A program made the translations under genes and the position numbers. DNA of 64,000 nt from Streptomyces albiflavescens (lineage in GTDB: Bacteria > Actinomycetota > Actinomycetes > Streptomycetales > Streptomycetaceae): positions 82,575 through 146,574 of the forward strand of contig NZ_BMMM01000026.1 of assembly GCF_014645835.1 (NCBI RefSeq). Reading direction: 5' to 3'. Shown piece after piece: positions 42,679-50,475 of this stretch; the first letter of the stretch is position 1, and each line of letters begins with the position of its first letter. The notes beneath the pieces were generated by a model. The model was not told the origin of the DNA, did not search any database, and saw nothing but the letters and a program-made list of their open reading frames with translations.

Positions 42679-43503
42679 GTGAATATCCGCTCCCTCACTC
42701 GAGGCGACGGCGTGGTGATCGGAGCAGCGGTATTGCTGTTCATCGCCTCGTTCCTCAGCACGTACGACCCGGCCGGCAGCAACTCTCTCAACGCCTGGGA
42801 CAACCTGGGCCTTGTGATGAGCATGTACATCGGTGGCATCGTCGGTGCGGCCCTGATCGTTGTCGCCCGCGCGCTCCCGCAGCCGCGGAAGGTGATCGGG
42901 CTCGAACTCGGCCCGCTCGGGGTGGCCCTGACGCTGTTCTCCCTGTGGACCTCGTTCTGGACGATCATCGACCCGCTGGGCGCGTTCAGCGACAGCTTCG
43001 GCACCTCGAACGTCAGCGCCGGCTCGGGTCTGATCCTCGGCCTGATCGCCGCCCTGGTCCTGGCCGCCGCCGCGATCGCCACCCCGCTCGTCCCGGCCCT
43101 GAACGCCGCCCTCGTCGGCGCCCCCAGGCCCCCCGCCCCCCAGCCCTACGGCGGCCAGCCCCAGGGCGGTTACGGCTACCCCGGCGCCCAGCAGCCGGGG
43201 CAGCCCTACGGCGGCGCCCAGCCGCAGCAGGGGCAGCCGTTCGGCGGTCCTTCGCAGCCCCAGCCGCAGCCGTCGGCCCCGCAGGCGCAGCAGTCCGGCG
43301 CCCAGGACTTCTCGCCGTTCTGGTTCGCCGTGCCGGTGCCGCGGCCGCTGTTCGCGGAGGACGGTTCGCAGGCGCCGATCGCCGAACTGGCGCCGGGCAC
43401 CTGGTACCTGGCCGTCGAGCAGCGCGGTGCCACCCTGGTGGCGCAGACCCAGGACGGCCGTCGTGGCGTTCTGCAGGACACGTCGGGGATCCAGCGCGGC
43501 TGA
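42679..43503 (+). CDS. Membrane protein with Pro/Gln/Gly-rich tail (DUF5336-like)
   Basis: Protein of 274 residues. Four predicted helices cover about residues 10-150 (VVIGAAVLLFIASFLSTYD, GLVMSMYIGGIVGAALIVVA, GVALTLFSLWTSFWTII, GLILGLIAALVLAAAAIATP). A low-complexity tail rich in PYGG, Gln and Pro (about 150-215) precedes a C-terminal segment FWFAVPVPRPLFAEDGSQAP. It resembles DUF5336 proteins; function unknown. Start GTG 42679 with AAGGA upstream. Confidence 0.8.
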   Translation: MNIRSLTRGDGVVIGAAVLLFIASFLSTYDPAGSNSLNAWDNLGLVMSMYIGGIVGAALIVVARALPQPRKVIGLELGPLGVALTLFSLWTSFWTIIDPLGAFSDSFGTSNVSAGSGLILGLIAALVLAAAAIATPLVPALNAALVGAPRPPAPQPYGGQPQGGYGYPGAQQPGQPYGGAQPQQGQPFGGPSQPQPQPSAPQAQQSGAQDFSPFWFAVPVPRPLFAEDGSQAPIAELAPGTWYLAVEQRGATLVAQTQDGRRGVLQDTSGIQRG

Positions 43504-43521
43504 CGCCCGCTTCCCGCACAT

Positions 43522-43553
43522 ACGGCCCCTCGCCCTTCCGGGTGGGGGGCCGT
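43522..43553 (+). terminator. Hairpin terminator
   Basis: ACGGCCCCTCGCCC / GGGTGGGGGGCCGT with a TTCC loop, about 18 bases after the membrane-protein stop. Confidence 0.8.
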
Positions 43554-43618
43554 TGTCGTACAGTCGCCAGCCGAATGCACAGCTGACAGTCCATCAGACG
43601 TCGACGCCCGGAGGGGAC

Positions 43619-44629
43619 ATGCGGCTCGGTCTCGCACTCGGCTACTGGGGACGCGGCCCCTCGGCGGACCATGCGCCGCTCGCCCAGGAGGCGGAACGGC
43701 TCGGTTACCACTCCGTGTGGACCGCCGAATCCTGGGGCTCGGACGCCTTCACACCGCTCACCTGGATCGCCGCGCGGACGTCCCGTATCCGACTCGGCAC
43801 GGCCGTCGCACAGATGGCCGCCCGCTCCCCCACCACCACCGCGATGCACGCGCTCACCCTCGACCATCTCTCGGGCGGGCGCATGATGCTCGGCCTCGGG
43901 CTTTCGGGGCCGCAGGTCGTCGAGGGCTGGTACGGGCGGCCGTTCCCGAAGTCGCCGCTGACCGCGACCAGGGAGTACGTGGATGTCATACGGCAAGTCC
44001 TTCGGCGCGAAGGGCCCGTTGAGCTGGAGGGTCGATTCCACGCCCACCCGTACCGGGGCGCCGACGGCACGGGCCTGGGCAAGGCGCTGAAGCCGATCAC
44101 GCACCCCCTGCGCGCCGAACTGCCCGTCCTGCTCGGCGCCGAGGGCCCGAAGAACATCGCGCAGACGACCCGGATCGCGGACGGCTGGCTGCCGCTGTAC
44201 TGGTCGCCGACCCGCCCCCAGGCGTACGAGGCGTCGCTCACCGACCTGCCGGAGGGCTTCCTCGTCGCCCCCATGGCCCGCGCCCACGTCTGCGACGACG
44301 TCGCCGAAGGGCTGCTGCCCGTCAAGGCGATGCTCGGCTTCTACATCGGCGGGATGGGGCACGCGGCGCGCAACTTCCACGCCGATCTGATGGCGCGCAT
44401 GGGGTACGAGGAGGAGGCGCGCCAGATCCAGGAGCTGTTCCTCGCCGGGCGTCGCGAGGAAGCCGTCCTCGCCGTCCCGGACGCCTTCGCCGACGAGATC
44501 TCGCTCGTCGGTCCCCGCGAACGCATCGCCGAGCGGCTGGAGTTGTGGCGCAAGGGTCCGGTGACCGACCTGCTGGTCCTGTCCCCGGACCCCCACACGC
44601 TTCGCGTCCTCGCGGAGCTCAACTCCTAG
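43619..44629 (+). CDS. LLM-class (luciferase-like) F420-dependent oxidoreductase
   Basis: Protein of 336 residues forming a TIM-barrel luciferase-like monooxygenase. It starts MRLGLALGYWGRGPS; LGTAVAQMAARSPTTTAMHA and GLGLSGPQVVEGWYG are characteristic of the F420-dependent branch, as is PVLLGAEGPKNIAQTTRIAD. The substrate is unknown; it could serve lipid or steroid oxidation in this context but has no KstR box. ATG 43619 has GGAGGGGAC upstream. Confidence 0.88.
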   Translation: MRLGLALGYWGRGPSADHAPLAQEAERLGYHSVWTAESWGSDAFTPLTWIAARTSRIRLGTAVAQMAARSPTTTAMHALTLDHLSGGRMMLGLGLSGPQVVEGWYGRPFPKSPLTATREYVDVIRQVLRREGPVELEGRFHAHPYRGADGTGLGKALKPITHPLRAELPVLLGAEGPKNIAQTTRIADGWLPLYWSPTRPQAYEASLTDLPEGFLVAPMARAHVCDDVAEGLLPVKAMLGFYIGGMGHAARNFHADLMARMGYEEEARQIQELFLAGRREEAVLAVPDAFADEISLVGPRERIAERLELWRKGPVTDLLVLSPDPHTLRVLAELNS

Positions 44630-44641
44630 ATCCTGGCCCGC

Positions 44642-45214
44642 CTAGCCACCCGTGAGCTGCGACGCCGACGGCAGCTGGTCCTTGACCTCGGCGCCCGCGC
44701 TCTTACCGGCGTCCTTCACCTTGTTGATGACGTCGTCGAAGGCGCTCGCGGCGGTGTCGGCCGAGTCACCCTTGCGCAGCTTGGAGGGCAGGCTCTTGAG
44801 TGATTCGATGCCCGCGGTGAGCGGGGCGATGGCCTTGGAGAGCGTCGGGTCGCCCTGGGCGTTCTTCGAGGCGGCCTTGAGGCGGTTGTACGCGAACGTG
44901 CCCGCGAGCCCCGCCTTGACCAGTGCGAGCGTGCGTCCGTTGGCGCCCTTCTTGAACTTGCCGGCCTTCCACGGCTTGACGATCCACTGGTAGGTGGCTC
45001 CGGCCGCGAGCCCCGCGTTGGCCACGAAGCGGGTCTTGGAGAGCTTCTGCTTCTGCGCGGAGGTGCTGGGACTGGGACTGGGACTGGGAGTGGCGGCCGC
45101 GGCCGCAGCGGCGGTGTCCTTCGCAGCGCTGCCACTGCCGCAGGCGGTCGTGCCGGCAAGCAGGGCGCAGGACAGGGTGAGCGCCACGATCAGGCGCCGC
45201 ATCGGTACGGGCAC
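44642..45214 (-). CDS. Putative secreted lipoprotein
   Basis: Protein of 190 residues. Signal peptide MRRLIVALTLSCALLAGTTAC with lipobox LAGTTAC at about residues 19-25, so it should be lipidated and exported. A low-complexity Ala/Ser/Pro/Thr linker (about 35-52) precedes a helical domain of about 130 residues rich in Lys and Ala. No family recognised. GTG 45214 has GGAGG upstream. Confidence 0.8.
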   Translation of the reverse strand: MPVPMRRLIVALTLSCALLAGTTACGSGSAAKDTAAAAAAATPSPSPSPSTSAQKQKLSKTRFVANAGLAAGATYQWIVKPWKAGKFKKGANGRTLALVKAGLAGTFAYNRLKAASKNAQGDPTLSKAIAPLTAGIESLKSLPSKLRKGDSADTAASAFDDVINKVKDAGKSAGAEVKDQLPSASQLTGG

Positions 45215-45241
45215 GGGATCCTCCGGGAAGAGAACGGTCCC

Positions 45242-45290
45242 CCCTGATCAGGGACAGAGTTCTCCCTGGACAGGGACGTGTTCTCCCTGG
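45242..45290. repeat. Short direct repeat in the divergent promoter region
   Basis: Two copies of CCCTG(A/G)(T/A)CAGGGAC, each followed by TTCTCCCTGG, with a period of about 22 bases. Each core CCCTGATCAGGG is nearly palindromic. It lies upstream of the lipoprotein gene and may bind a regulator. Confidence 0.5.
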
Positions 45291-45398
45291 TCGCGGGAGA
45301 ACACGGCTCTACCGGCAGCCTCGCCCCGTCCCGCCGATTGCGCCACTTGAGCGAACCCGTTCGGGTTTCACCCACGGTTCGATGGCTACCCGGCGGGC

Positions 45399-45689
45399 AT
45401 GTCCCGATATCGCAACGGCTCGAATCAGGCGGGGACGGTCATCGCGATCGTCGCCGACGTGATGGCCGTCATCCTCGGTCTGTGGATCCTGATGTATCTG
45501 CTGGACGCCAACCGCGCCAACGACCTGGTGCAGTTCGTCCATGACGCGGCCGCCTGGCTCGCCGGCTGGTCGCGTGACCTGTTCACCTTTGACGACGCGT
45601 GGGCGCGCGTCGTCGCGGGCTACGGCCTGGCGGCCGTCGTGTACCTCTTCGTGGGCCACGCGATCGCCAACCGTATGCACCGCCACTGA
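45399..45689 (+). CDS. Small two-helix membrane protein
   Basis: Protein of 96 residues with hydrophobic helices at about 12-35 (TVIAIVADVMAVILGLWILM) and 68-87 (VVAGYGLAAVVYLFVGHAIA). No family recognised. Start ATG 45399 follows GCGGGC, a weak ribosome site. It is conserved in size among streptomycetes as I recall, function unknown. Confidence 0.75.
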   Translation: MSRYRNGSNQAGTVIAIVADVMAVILGLWILMYLLDANRANDLVQFVHDAAAWLAGWSRDLFTFDDAWARVVAGYGLAAVVYLFVGHAIANRMHRH

Positions 45690-45690
45690 G

Positions 45691-45709
45691 CTTCCGGAAA
45701 GTCCGGAAG
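45691..45709. terminator. Terminator shared by convergent genes
   Basis: Perfect 8-base-pair stem CTTCCGGA / TCCGGAAG with an AAG loop, in the 24 bases between the stop codons of two convergent genes. Confidence 0.7.
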
Positions 45710-45713
45710 GTCA

Positions 45714-46784
45714 CTACGCGCAGCAGTCGGGGTCCAGGCCCCAGGGGAGGCGTTCGCCGCCGAAGACCGCGCAGGTGGGCTCGTCGCCGCCCAGCGCGGC
45801 AACGGCCAGCAGGAGTGAACCGGCGGTCCAGGTGGTGAGTTCCTCGGGCCAGATGGCCTGGTCCTCGAAGACGTAGCCCGTCCAGTACAGACCGGTCTTC
45901 GGATCGCGCAGGTGCTGGATGGACTGGAGGATATCCAGGGCACGGTCGGACTCGCCCACCGCCCACAGGGCGAGGGCGAGTTCGGCCGATTCGCCGCCGG
46001 TCACCCACGGGTTGGGGACCACGCAGCGGACACCGAACCCGGGGACCACGAAGCGGTCCCAGCCCTCATCGATACGGGACTTGGCCTCGGCGCCCGTCAA
46101 CGCGCCGCCGAGCACCGGGTAGTACCAGTCCATCGAGTAGCGGTCCTTGTCGAGGAACCGCTCGGGGTGGAGCCGTATCGCGTGCCGCAGCGCGCCGACC
46201 GCCAACTCCCAGTCGGGCTGCGGCTCTTCCCGCTGCTCGGCGATGGCGAGCGCACAGCGCAGCGCGTGGTGGATCGACGAACTCCCGGTCAGCAGCGCGT
46301 CGTTCACCGCCGTGCCGTCGTCCTCGCGCTTCCAGCCGATCTGCCCGCCGGGCTGCTGGAGCCCGAGCACGAACTCCACGGCCGCGGAGACGGCCGGCCA
46401 CATGCGGTCCAGGAACATGTCGTCGCCAGTGGCCAGGTAGTGGTGCCAGACGCCGACGGCGATGTACGCGCAGAAGTTCGTCTCACGGCCGCGGTCGGTG
46501 ACGTCCTCGAAGTCCCCGTCGGCGTACGCCGCGTACCAGGAGCCGTCCGTGTTCTGGTGCCTGACCAGCCACTCGTACGCGCGCTCCGCCGCCTCGTGCT
46601 CCCCTGCCGCGTCGAGCGCCATGGCCGCCTCGGTGTGGTCCCACGGGTCGAGGTGGTGCCCACGGAACCACGGTATGGCGCCGTCCGGCCGCTGCACCCC
46701 GAGGATCCCGCGCACCGTGGCGGCAGCCTGCTCGGCGGTGAGGACCCCGGGCAGGACGAGGTGTTCTGTCCGGGGGGTGGTCAC
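45714..46784 (-). CDS. Alpha/alpha-toroid protein (prenyltransferase/squalene-cyclase-like)
   Basis: Protein of 356 residues made of alpha-helical hairpin repeats: WLVRHQNTDGSWYAAYADGD, VLGLQQPGGQIGW, ILQSIQHLRDPKTGLYWTGY. The fold is that of terpene cyclases or glycoside hydrolases; no DxDD motif is seen, so cyclase activity is unlikely. The start GTG 46784 overlaps the methyltransferase stop (GTGA). It ends an operon glycosyltransferase - methyltransferase - toroid; it may be a glycan-active enzyme of family GH-like (alpha/alpha)6 type. Confidence 0.8.
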   Translation of the reverse strand: MTTPRTEHLVLPGVLTAEQAAATVRGILGVQRPDGAIPWFRGHHLDPWDHTEAAMALDAAGEHEAAERAYEWLVRHQNTDGSWYAAYADGDFEDVTDRGRETNFCAYIAVGVWHHYLATGDDMFLDRMWPAVSAAVEFVLGLQQPGGQIGWKREDDGTAVNDALLTGSSSIHHALRCALAIAEQREEPQPDWELAVGALRHAIRLHPERFLDKDRYSMDWYYPVLGGALTGAEAKSRIDEGWDRFVVPGFGVRCVVPNPWVTGGESAELALALWAVGESDRALDILQSIQHLRDPKTGLYWTGYVFEDQAIWPEELTTWTAGSLLLAVAALGGDEPTCAVFGGERLPWGLDPDCCA

Positions 46785-47515
46785 TTGGCTTCCACCAGGG
46801 GGAGGTGGGGCTTGGTCGCGTACGCCACGAAGCTCTTGCCGATCAGCGGGTTCAGCGCCTGCTCGGCGACCCGGGTGGCCAGCGGTTTCTTCATGATGTC
46901 CCAGACCAGGAGCTTGTGGTACGCCCGCACGGGCAGTGCCTTGTCGTTGTCGACGCCGAACGCGCACTTCAGCCACCAGTACGGGGAGTGAAGGGCGTGC
47001 GCGTGGTGGCTGCCGTAGGGCTTGAGGCCGGCCTCGCGGATCTTCGCCAGCAGTTCGTCCGCCTTGTAGATGCGGATGTGGCCGCCCTCCACCTCGTGGT
47101 ACGCGTCGGACAGCGCCCAGCAGACCTTCTCGGGGCCGTAGCGCGGAACCGTGATCGCGATGCGGCCGCCCGGCTTCAGCACGCGGACCATCTCCGCGAG
47201 GACACCCTTGTCGTCCGGGATGTGCTCCATGACCTCGGAGATGATCACGACGTCGAAGGACTCATCGGGGAAGGGCAGCGCCAGCGCGTCGCCCTCCATC
47301 GCCGTCGCGGTGGCTCCGGCGGGCGCCTCACCCGCCTCCTTCATCGCCGCGAACCACTTGGCGACCTCGCGGATCTCCTCGCCGTTCTGGTCCAGCGCGA
47401 CGACCTGGGCGCCACGCCGGTAGCACTCGAAGGCGTGCCGGCCGGCACCGCAGCCGAGGTCCAGGACGCGGTCGCCCGGGGCGAGCGGGAACCGGGAGAA
47501 GTCGACGGTCAGCAC
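46781..47515 (-). CDS. Class I SAM-dependent methyltransferase (Methyltransf_11)
   Basis: Protein of 244 residues. Motif I DRVLDLGCGAGRHAFECYRR at residue 15, acidic residue in VVALDQN, motif IV DVVIISEVMEHIPDD and VLKPGGRIAITVPRYGP are canonical. GTG 47515 overlaps the glycosyltransferase stop by seven bases, and its own stop overlaps the toroid gene start. It probably methylates a sugar or lipid acceptor made by the preceding glycosyltransferase. Confidence 0.9.
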   Translation of the reverse strand: MLTVDFSRFPLAPGDRVLDLGCGAGRHAFECYRRGAQVVALDQNGEEIREVAKWFAAMKEAGEAPAGATATAMEGDALALPFPDESFDVVIISEVMEHIPDDKGVLAEMVRVLKPGGRIAITVPRYGPEKVCWALSDAYHEVEGGHIRIYKADELLAKIREAGLKPYGSHHAHALHSPYWWLKCAFGVDNDKALPVRAYHKLLVWDIMKKPLATRVAEQALNPLIGKSFVAYATKPHLPLVEAK

Positions 47516-49023
47516 GTGGCCCTGCTTTCGCGGTTGGCTACAACTAGTTCTTCGGCGGCGTCCGGGGCGGGGGTCTCGGCCCCCTCGGCGGCCGCGGAGC
47601 GGTCGGGAGGCGTGGCCGCGATGGGGGTCCCCCCGGGCGAGCGAAGCCGAGCCTGGGAGAGGTCGGGGCCTGCCGCGGAGCGGCAGGAGTCGTCGCCCGC
47701 GGAGCGGCGGGGGGCCGCGCCCGCGGAGCCGGCCATGGCCTGCCGGTAGTGGGCCACCGTGCCCTCGGCGGCTCGGGCCCAGGTGAAGCGCTGCAGTACC
47801 CGCTCACGGCCGGCGACACCGAGGCGTACCCGGAGCTCCGGGTCGCCGAGCAGTCGGCTCAGAGCGGCGGCCAGTGCGCCCGAGTCGCCGGGCGGCACCG
47901 CGAGGCAGGTCTCGCCGTCGGGCCCGGCGACCTCCGGGATCGCCCCGCCGGTCGTGGCCACCAGCGGCGTACCCGTCGCCATGGCCTCCGCCGCCGGGAG
48001 GGAGAAGCCCTCGTACAGCGACGGCACACAGGCGACCTCCGCCGAGCGCACCAGGTCGACGAGTTCCGCGTCCGAGATCCCCTTGACGAACTCGACGGCG
48101 CCTTCGAGCCCGTACCGCTCGATGGCCTGGGCGACGGGCCCGTCCTCGGCGCGCTTGCCGACGACGACGAGGTGGGCGCCGGGGTGCTCGGTGCGCACCT
48201 TCGCGAGCGCCTCGACCAGGAAGACCAGGCCCTTGAGCGGCACGTCCGCGCTGGACGTCGTCACGATGCGGCCCGGCACCTGCCGTACCGCCGGATCCGG
48301 CGAGAAAAGGTCGGTGTCCGCGCCGATGTGCACGACGTGGATACGGTCCTGGGCGACACCCAGGTGGTCGACGATCTCCTGGCGTGACGTGCCGGAGACG
48401 GTGAGTACCGACGGCAGGCGGCGCGCGACGCGCTTCTGCATGCGCGTGAAGGCGTACCAGCGGCGTACGGACGCGCGGCGCTGCCAGCCCTCGGCGGCGT
48501 CCAGCTCCAGCTGCCGGTCGACGGTGATGGGGTGGTGGATGGTGGTGACCAGCGGCGCGCCCACGTCGCCCAGCAGGCCGTAGCCGAGGGTCTGGTTGTC
48601 GTGGACGACGTCGAAGTCGCCTCGGCGGGCACGCAGATGCCGCCGGGCGCGCAGCGAGAAGGTCAGCGGCTCGGGAAAGCCGCCGGTCCACATCGTGCCG
48701 ACCTCGAGCGCGTCGATCCAGTCCCGGTACTCCTCGCGCTTCGGGGTGCGAAAGGGGTCGGGCTGGCGGTACAGGTCGAGGCTGGCCAGCTCGGTGAGGC
48801 TCAGCTCGGGCAGGCCTTCGTCCAGCACGGGATAGGGCTGGGAGCCGATGACCTCGACCCGGTGGCCGAGGCGGGCGAGCTCGCGCGAGAGGTGCCGTAC
48901 ATAGACGCCCTGGCCGCCGCAGAACGGGTTCCCCTTGTAGGTGAGGAGCGCGATGCGCAGAGGTCGGTCCCCGTCGGCGGCCGCGCCCTCCCCGGAGCCC
49001 GCCTCCATGGCCTCAGCGGTCAC
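47509..49023 (-). CDS. Family 4 glycosyltransferase
   Basis: Protein of 504 residues. GT-B fold: the N-terminal Rossmann domain starts IALLTYKGNPFCGGQGVYVR and the C-terminal donor domain carries VPSLYEGFSLPAAEAMATG, the E-x7-E signature of GT4, and TTSSADVPLKGL. The start GTG 49023 fits the conserved region better than the upstream ATG at 49164, and the KstR box lies between them. The last about 75 residues are low complexity and partly encoded by a dispersed GC-rich repeat (47622-47665). First gene of the operon; product unknown. Confidence 0.87.
   Translation of the reverse strand: MTAEAMEAGSGEGAAADGDRPLRIALLTYKGNPFCGGQGVYVRHLSRELARLGHRVEVIGSQPYPVLDEGLPELSLTELASLDLYRQPDPFRTPKREEYRDWIDALEVGTMWTGGFPEPLTFSLRARRHLRARRGDFDVVHDNQTLGYGLLGDVGAPLVTTIHHPITVDRQLELDAAEGWQRRASVRRWYAFTRMQKRVARRLPSVLTVSGTSRQEIVDHLGVAQDRIHVVHIGADTDLFSPDPAVRQVPGRIVTTSSADVPLKGLVFLVEALAKVRTEHPGAHLVVVGKRAEDGPVAQAIERYGLEGAVEFVKGISDAELVDLVRSAEVACVPSLYEGFSLPAAEAMATGTPLVATTGGAIPEVAGPDGETCLAVPPGDSGALAAALSRLLGDPELRVRLGVAGRERVLQRFTWARAAEGTVAHYRQAMAGSAGAAPRRSAGDDSCRSAAGPDLSQARLRSPGGTPIAATPPDRSAAAEGAETPAPDAAEELVVANRESRATC
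47622..47665. repeat. Dispersed GC-rich palindromic repeat, copy 2
   Basis: GGGGGTCCCCCC followed by GGCGAGCGAAGCCGAGCCTG. It is within the C-terminal coding region of the glycosyltransferase. Compare 23159-23205 and 60085-60130. Confidence 0.78.
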
Positions 49024-49077
49024 TTCCGGCCCCCTTCTCCCTGCACTTTCCCGCGAGATTACGCGGGGACGGTAATC

Positions 49078-49091
49078 TAGAACAAGTTTCA
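49078..49091. promoter_or_regulatory. KstR-type operator between glycosyltransferase and kstR
   Basis: TAGAACAAGTTTCA fits TnnAACnnGTTnnA exactly. A second small palindrome CTACC-GGCA-GGTAG lies at 49119-49132. The box is 55 bases from the glycosyltransferase start and about 170 from the kstR start, so it could control either or both; autoregulation of kstR is expected. Confidence 0.75.
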
Positions 49092-49263
49092 GACTTGATC
49101 GTTCAAGGAGCATTGAATCTACCGGCAGGTAGCGCCGCTGTGAGCGGTGGATCGGGTGATTCACGCCACGGCGGAATGGCGGGGTCCGATGATTCGCGCA
49201 GCAACCGGAAGCCCTGCCATGCTGACTCGTCGCTCCCTCTCGCTGATGTCACGGAACGGACCC

Positions 49264-49944
49264 ATGCCTGCGGAAGCCAAGGCGGACTCGAAGAACGCGC
49301 GGTCGGCGTCGCAGCCGTCCACGCCCCTCTCCACGCACTCCACCCCGCACCCCGCCACTCCCCCGCTCACCGAGCGGCAGGAGGCGCGCCGCCGCCGGAT
49401 CCTGCACGCGAGCGCGCAGCTGGCCAGCCGGGGCGGCTTCGACGCCGTACAGATGCGCGAGGTCGCGGAGTCGTCCCAGGTCGCCCTGGGCACGCTGTAC
49501 CGCTACTTCCCTTCGAAGGTCCATCTGCTGGTCGCCACGATGCAGGACCAGCTGGAGCACATGCACGGCACGCTGCGCAAGAAGCCGCCGGCCGGGGACA
49601 CGGCGGCGGAGCGGGTGGCGGAGACGCTGATGCGGGCGTTCCGCGCCCTGCAGCGCGAGCCGCATCTCGCCGACGCCATGGTCCGCGCGCTCACCTTCGC
49701 GGACCGCAGCGTCAGCCCCGAGGTCGACCAGGTCTCCCGGCAGACCACGATGATCATCCTCGACGCCATGGGCCTCGACGATCCCACCCCCGCCCAGCTC
49801 TCCGCCGTCCGCGTCATCGAGCACACCTGGCACTCGGCCCTGATCACCTGGCTCTCGGGCCGGGCCTCGATCGCCCAGGTCAAGATCGACATCGAGACGG
49901 TGTGCCGCCTGATCGATCTGACGGACCCGGCCGCGGACGACTAG
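49264..49944 (+). CDS. kstR: TetR-family repressor KstR (steroid catabolism regulator)
   Basis: Protein of 226 residues from ATG 49264; ATG 49246 or GTG 49147 would lengthen it with non-conserved sequence. After a Ser/Thr/Pro-rich leader the helix-turn-helix (about 62-85) reads GGFDAVQMREVAESSQVALG then TLYRYFPSKVHLL, nearly the same as mycobacterial KstR (GYEAVQMRAVADRADVAVGTL...). The C-terminal part with DQVSRQTTMIILDAMGL and TWHSALITWLSGRAS also follows KstR. In mycobacteria KstR is derepressed by 3-oxocholestenoyl-CoA-type ligands and controls the cholesterol regulon. Boxes in this window suit it. Confidence 0.88.
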   Translation: MPAEAKADSKNARSASQPSTPLSTHSTPHPATPPLTERQEARRRRILHASAQLASRGGFDAVQMREVAESSQVALGTLYRYFPSKVHLLVATMQDQLEHMHGTLRKKPPAGDTAAERVAETLMRAFRALQREPHLADAMVRALTFADRSVSPEVDQVSRQTTMIILDAMGLDDPTPAQLSAVRVIEHTWHSALITWLSGRASIAQVKIDIETVCRLIDLTDPAADD

Positions 49945-49953
49945 GGCGGCAGC

Positions 49954-49977
49954 CCTGCGTGCCCGCAGGCACGCAGG
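49954..49977 (+). terminator. Terminator hairpin after kstR
   Basis: CCTGCGTGCC-CGCA-GGCACGCAGG, a perfect 10-pair stem ten bases after the stop. It continues into further 8-base units GCAGGCAC/GCGGGCAC up to about 49999. The same hairpin forms on the minus strand and would also end transcripts from the riboswitch side. Confidence 0.8.
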
Positions 49978-50011
49978 CACGCGGGCACGCGGGCACGCAG
50001 AAACCTACGAG

Positions 50012-50165
50012 ACGGGTTCCCTTCGCCGGTATTACCCGGATCAGGTAGTGGAGGTCGCCATCCGGTCCAACTGCTACCTTCCGGCCTCTCAGCCCGACCG
50101 TCGACGTCGGCCTCAGCGGATGCCTAAGCGTCTCGCCAAAGTCGGCTACTCCGGTTGAACTCCCT
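50012..50165 (-). promoter_or_regulatory. TPP (thi-box) riboswitch without a downstream sense gene
   Basis: On the minus strand the 3' half is a close match to the TPP aptamer: CTGAGAGG, ACCTGATCCGGGTAA, TACCGGCGAAGGGAACCC. The 5' half is less standard: GGAGTAGCCGAC would pair with GTCGGGCTGAGAG, with an extended P3-like insert between (about 50095-50148). Thiamine pyrophosphate-binding riboswitches normally precede thi genes or transporters. Here the DNA behind it on the same strand is only the terminator hairpin and the antisense of kstR; the ferredoxin gene lies upstream of it. Confidence 0.7.
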
Positions 50166-50239
50166 CACTCGCCTCGTAGGCCAATACCAGAATAGAACGC
50201 CCATGGCCGAATAGAACCCCCCGAAAGGGATTTTTTTCT

Positions 50240-50473
50240 TCAATCTTCCGGCGGGAACACCGGCTCCCCGCTCCCCAGCAGCGTGACCATGATCGCCTCC
50301 ACCGGGCAGCCCTCCGCCGCCTCGAGGATCTTCTCGTTGGCGTCGGCCTCCGGCTCGACCGGATGGGACTGCATACCGGTGTCGAGGCGGAAGGCGTCCG
50401 GGGCGTGGTGGACGCACTGGGCGGAGCCGATGCACACGGAGCGATCGACCTCCACCTGCCAGCGGTCGCCCAT
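50240..50473 (-). CDS. 3Fe-4S ferredoxin
   Basis: Protein of 77 residues. The cluster ligands CIGSAQC (C-x5-C) and EGCPVEAI (Cys-Pro) are typical of single-cluster 3Fe-4S ferredoxins that feed electrons to cytochromes P450. ATG 50473 is used because GGGAGG lies seven bases upstream; GTG 50479 would overlap the aldehyde dehydrogenase stop. A ferredoxin (FdxD) belongs to the KstR regulon in mycobacteria. No P450 is encoded in the window. Confidence 0.9.
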   Translation of the reverse strand: MGDRWQVEVDRSVCIGSAQCVHHAPDAFRLDTGMQSHPVEPEADANEKILEAAEGCPVEAIMVTLLGSGEPVFPPED

Positions 50474-50475
50474 GC

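Noticed and set aside
43619..44629. LLM oxidoreductase as a KstR-regulon member
   Set aside because: No box fitting TnnAACnnGTTnnA was found in the bases before its start.
45714..46784. Terpene or squalene cyclase
   Set aside because: The toroid repeats are there, but no DxDD or other acid motif; neighbours are glycosyltransferase and methyltransferase, not isoprenoid genes.
49147..49263. Longer KstR starting at GTG 49147
   Set aside because: The added 39 residues resemble nothing in KstR proteins and have no ribosome site; kept only as an alternative.
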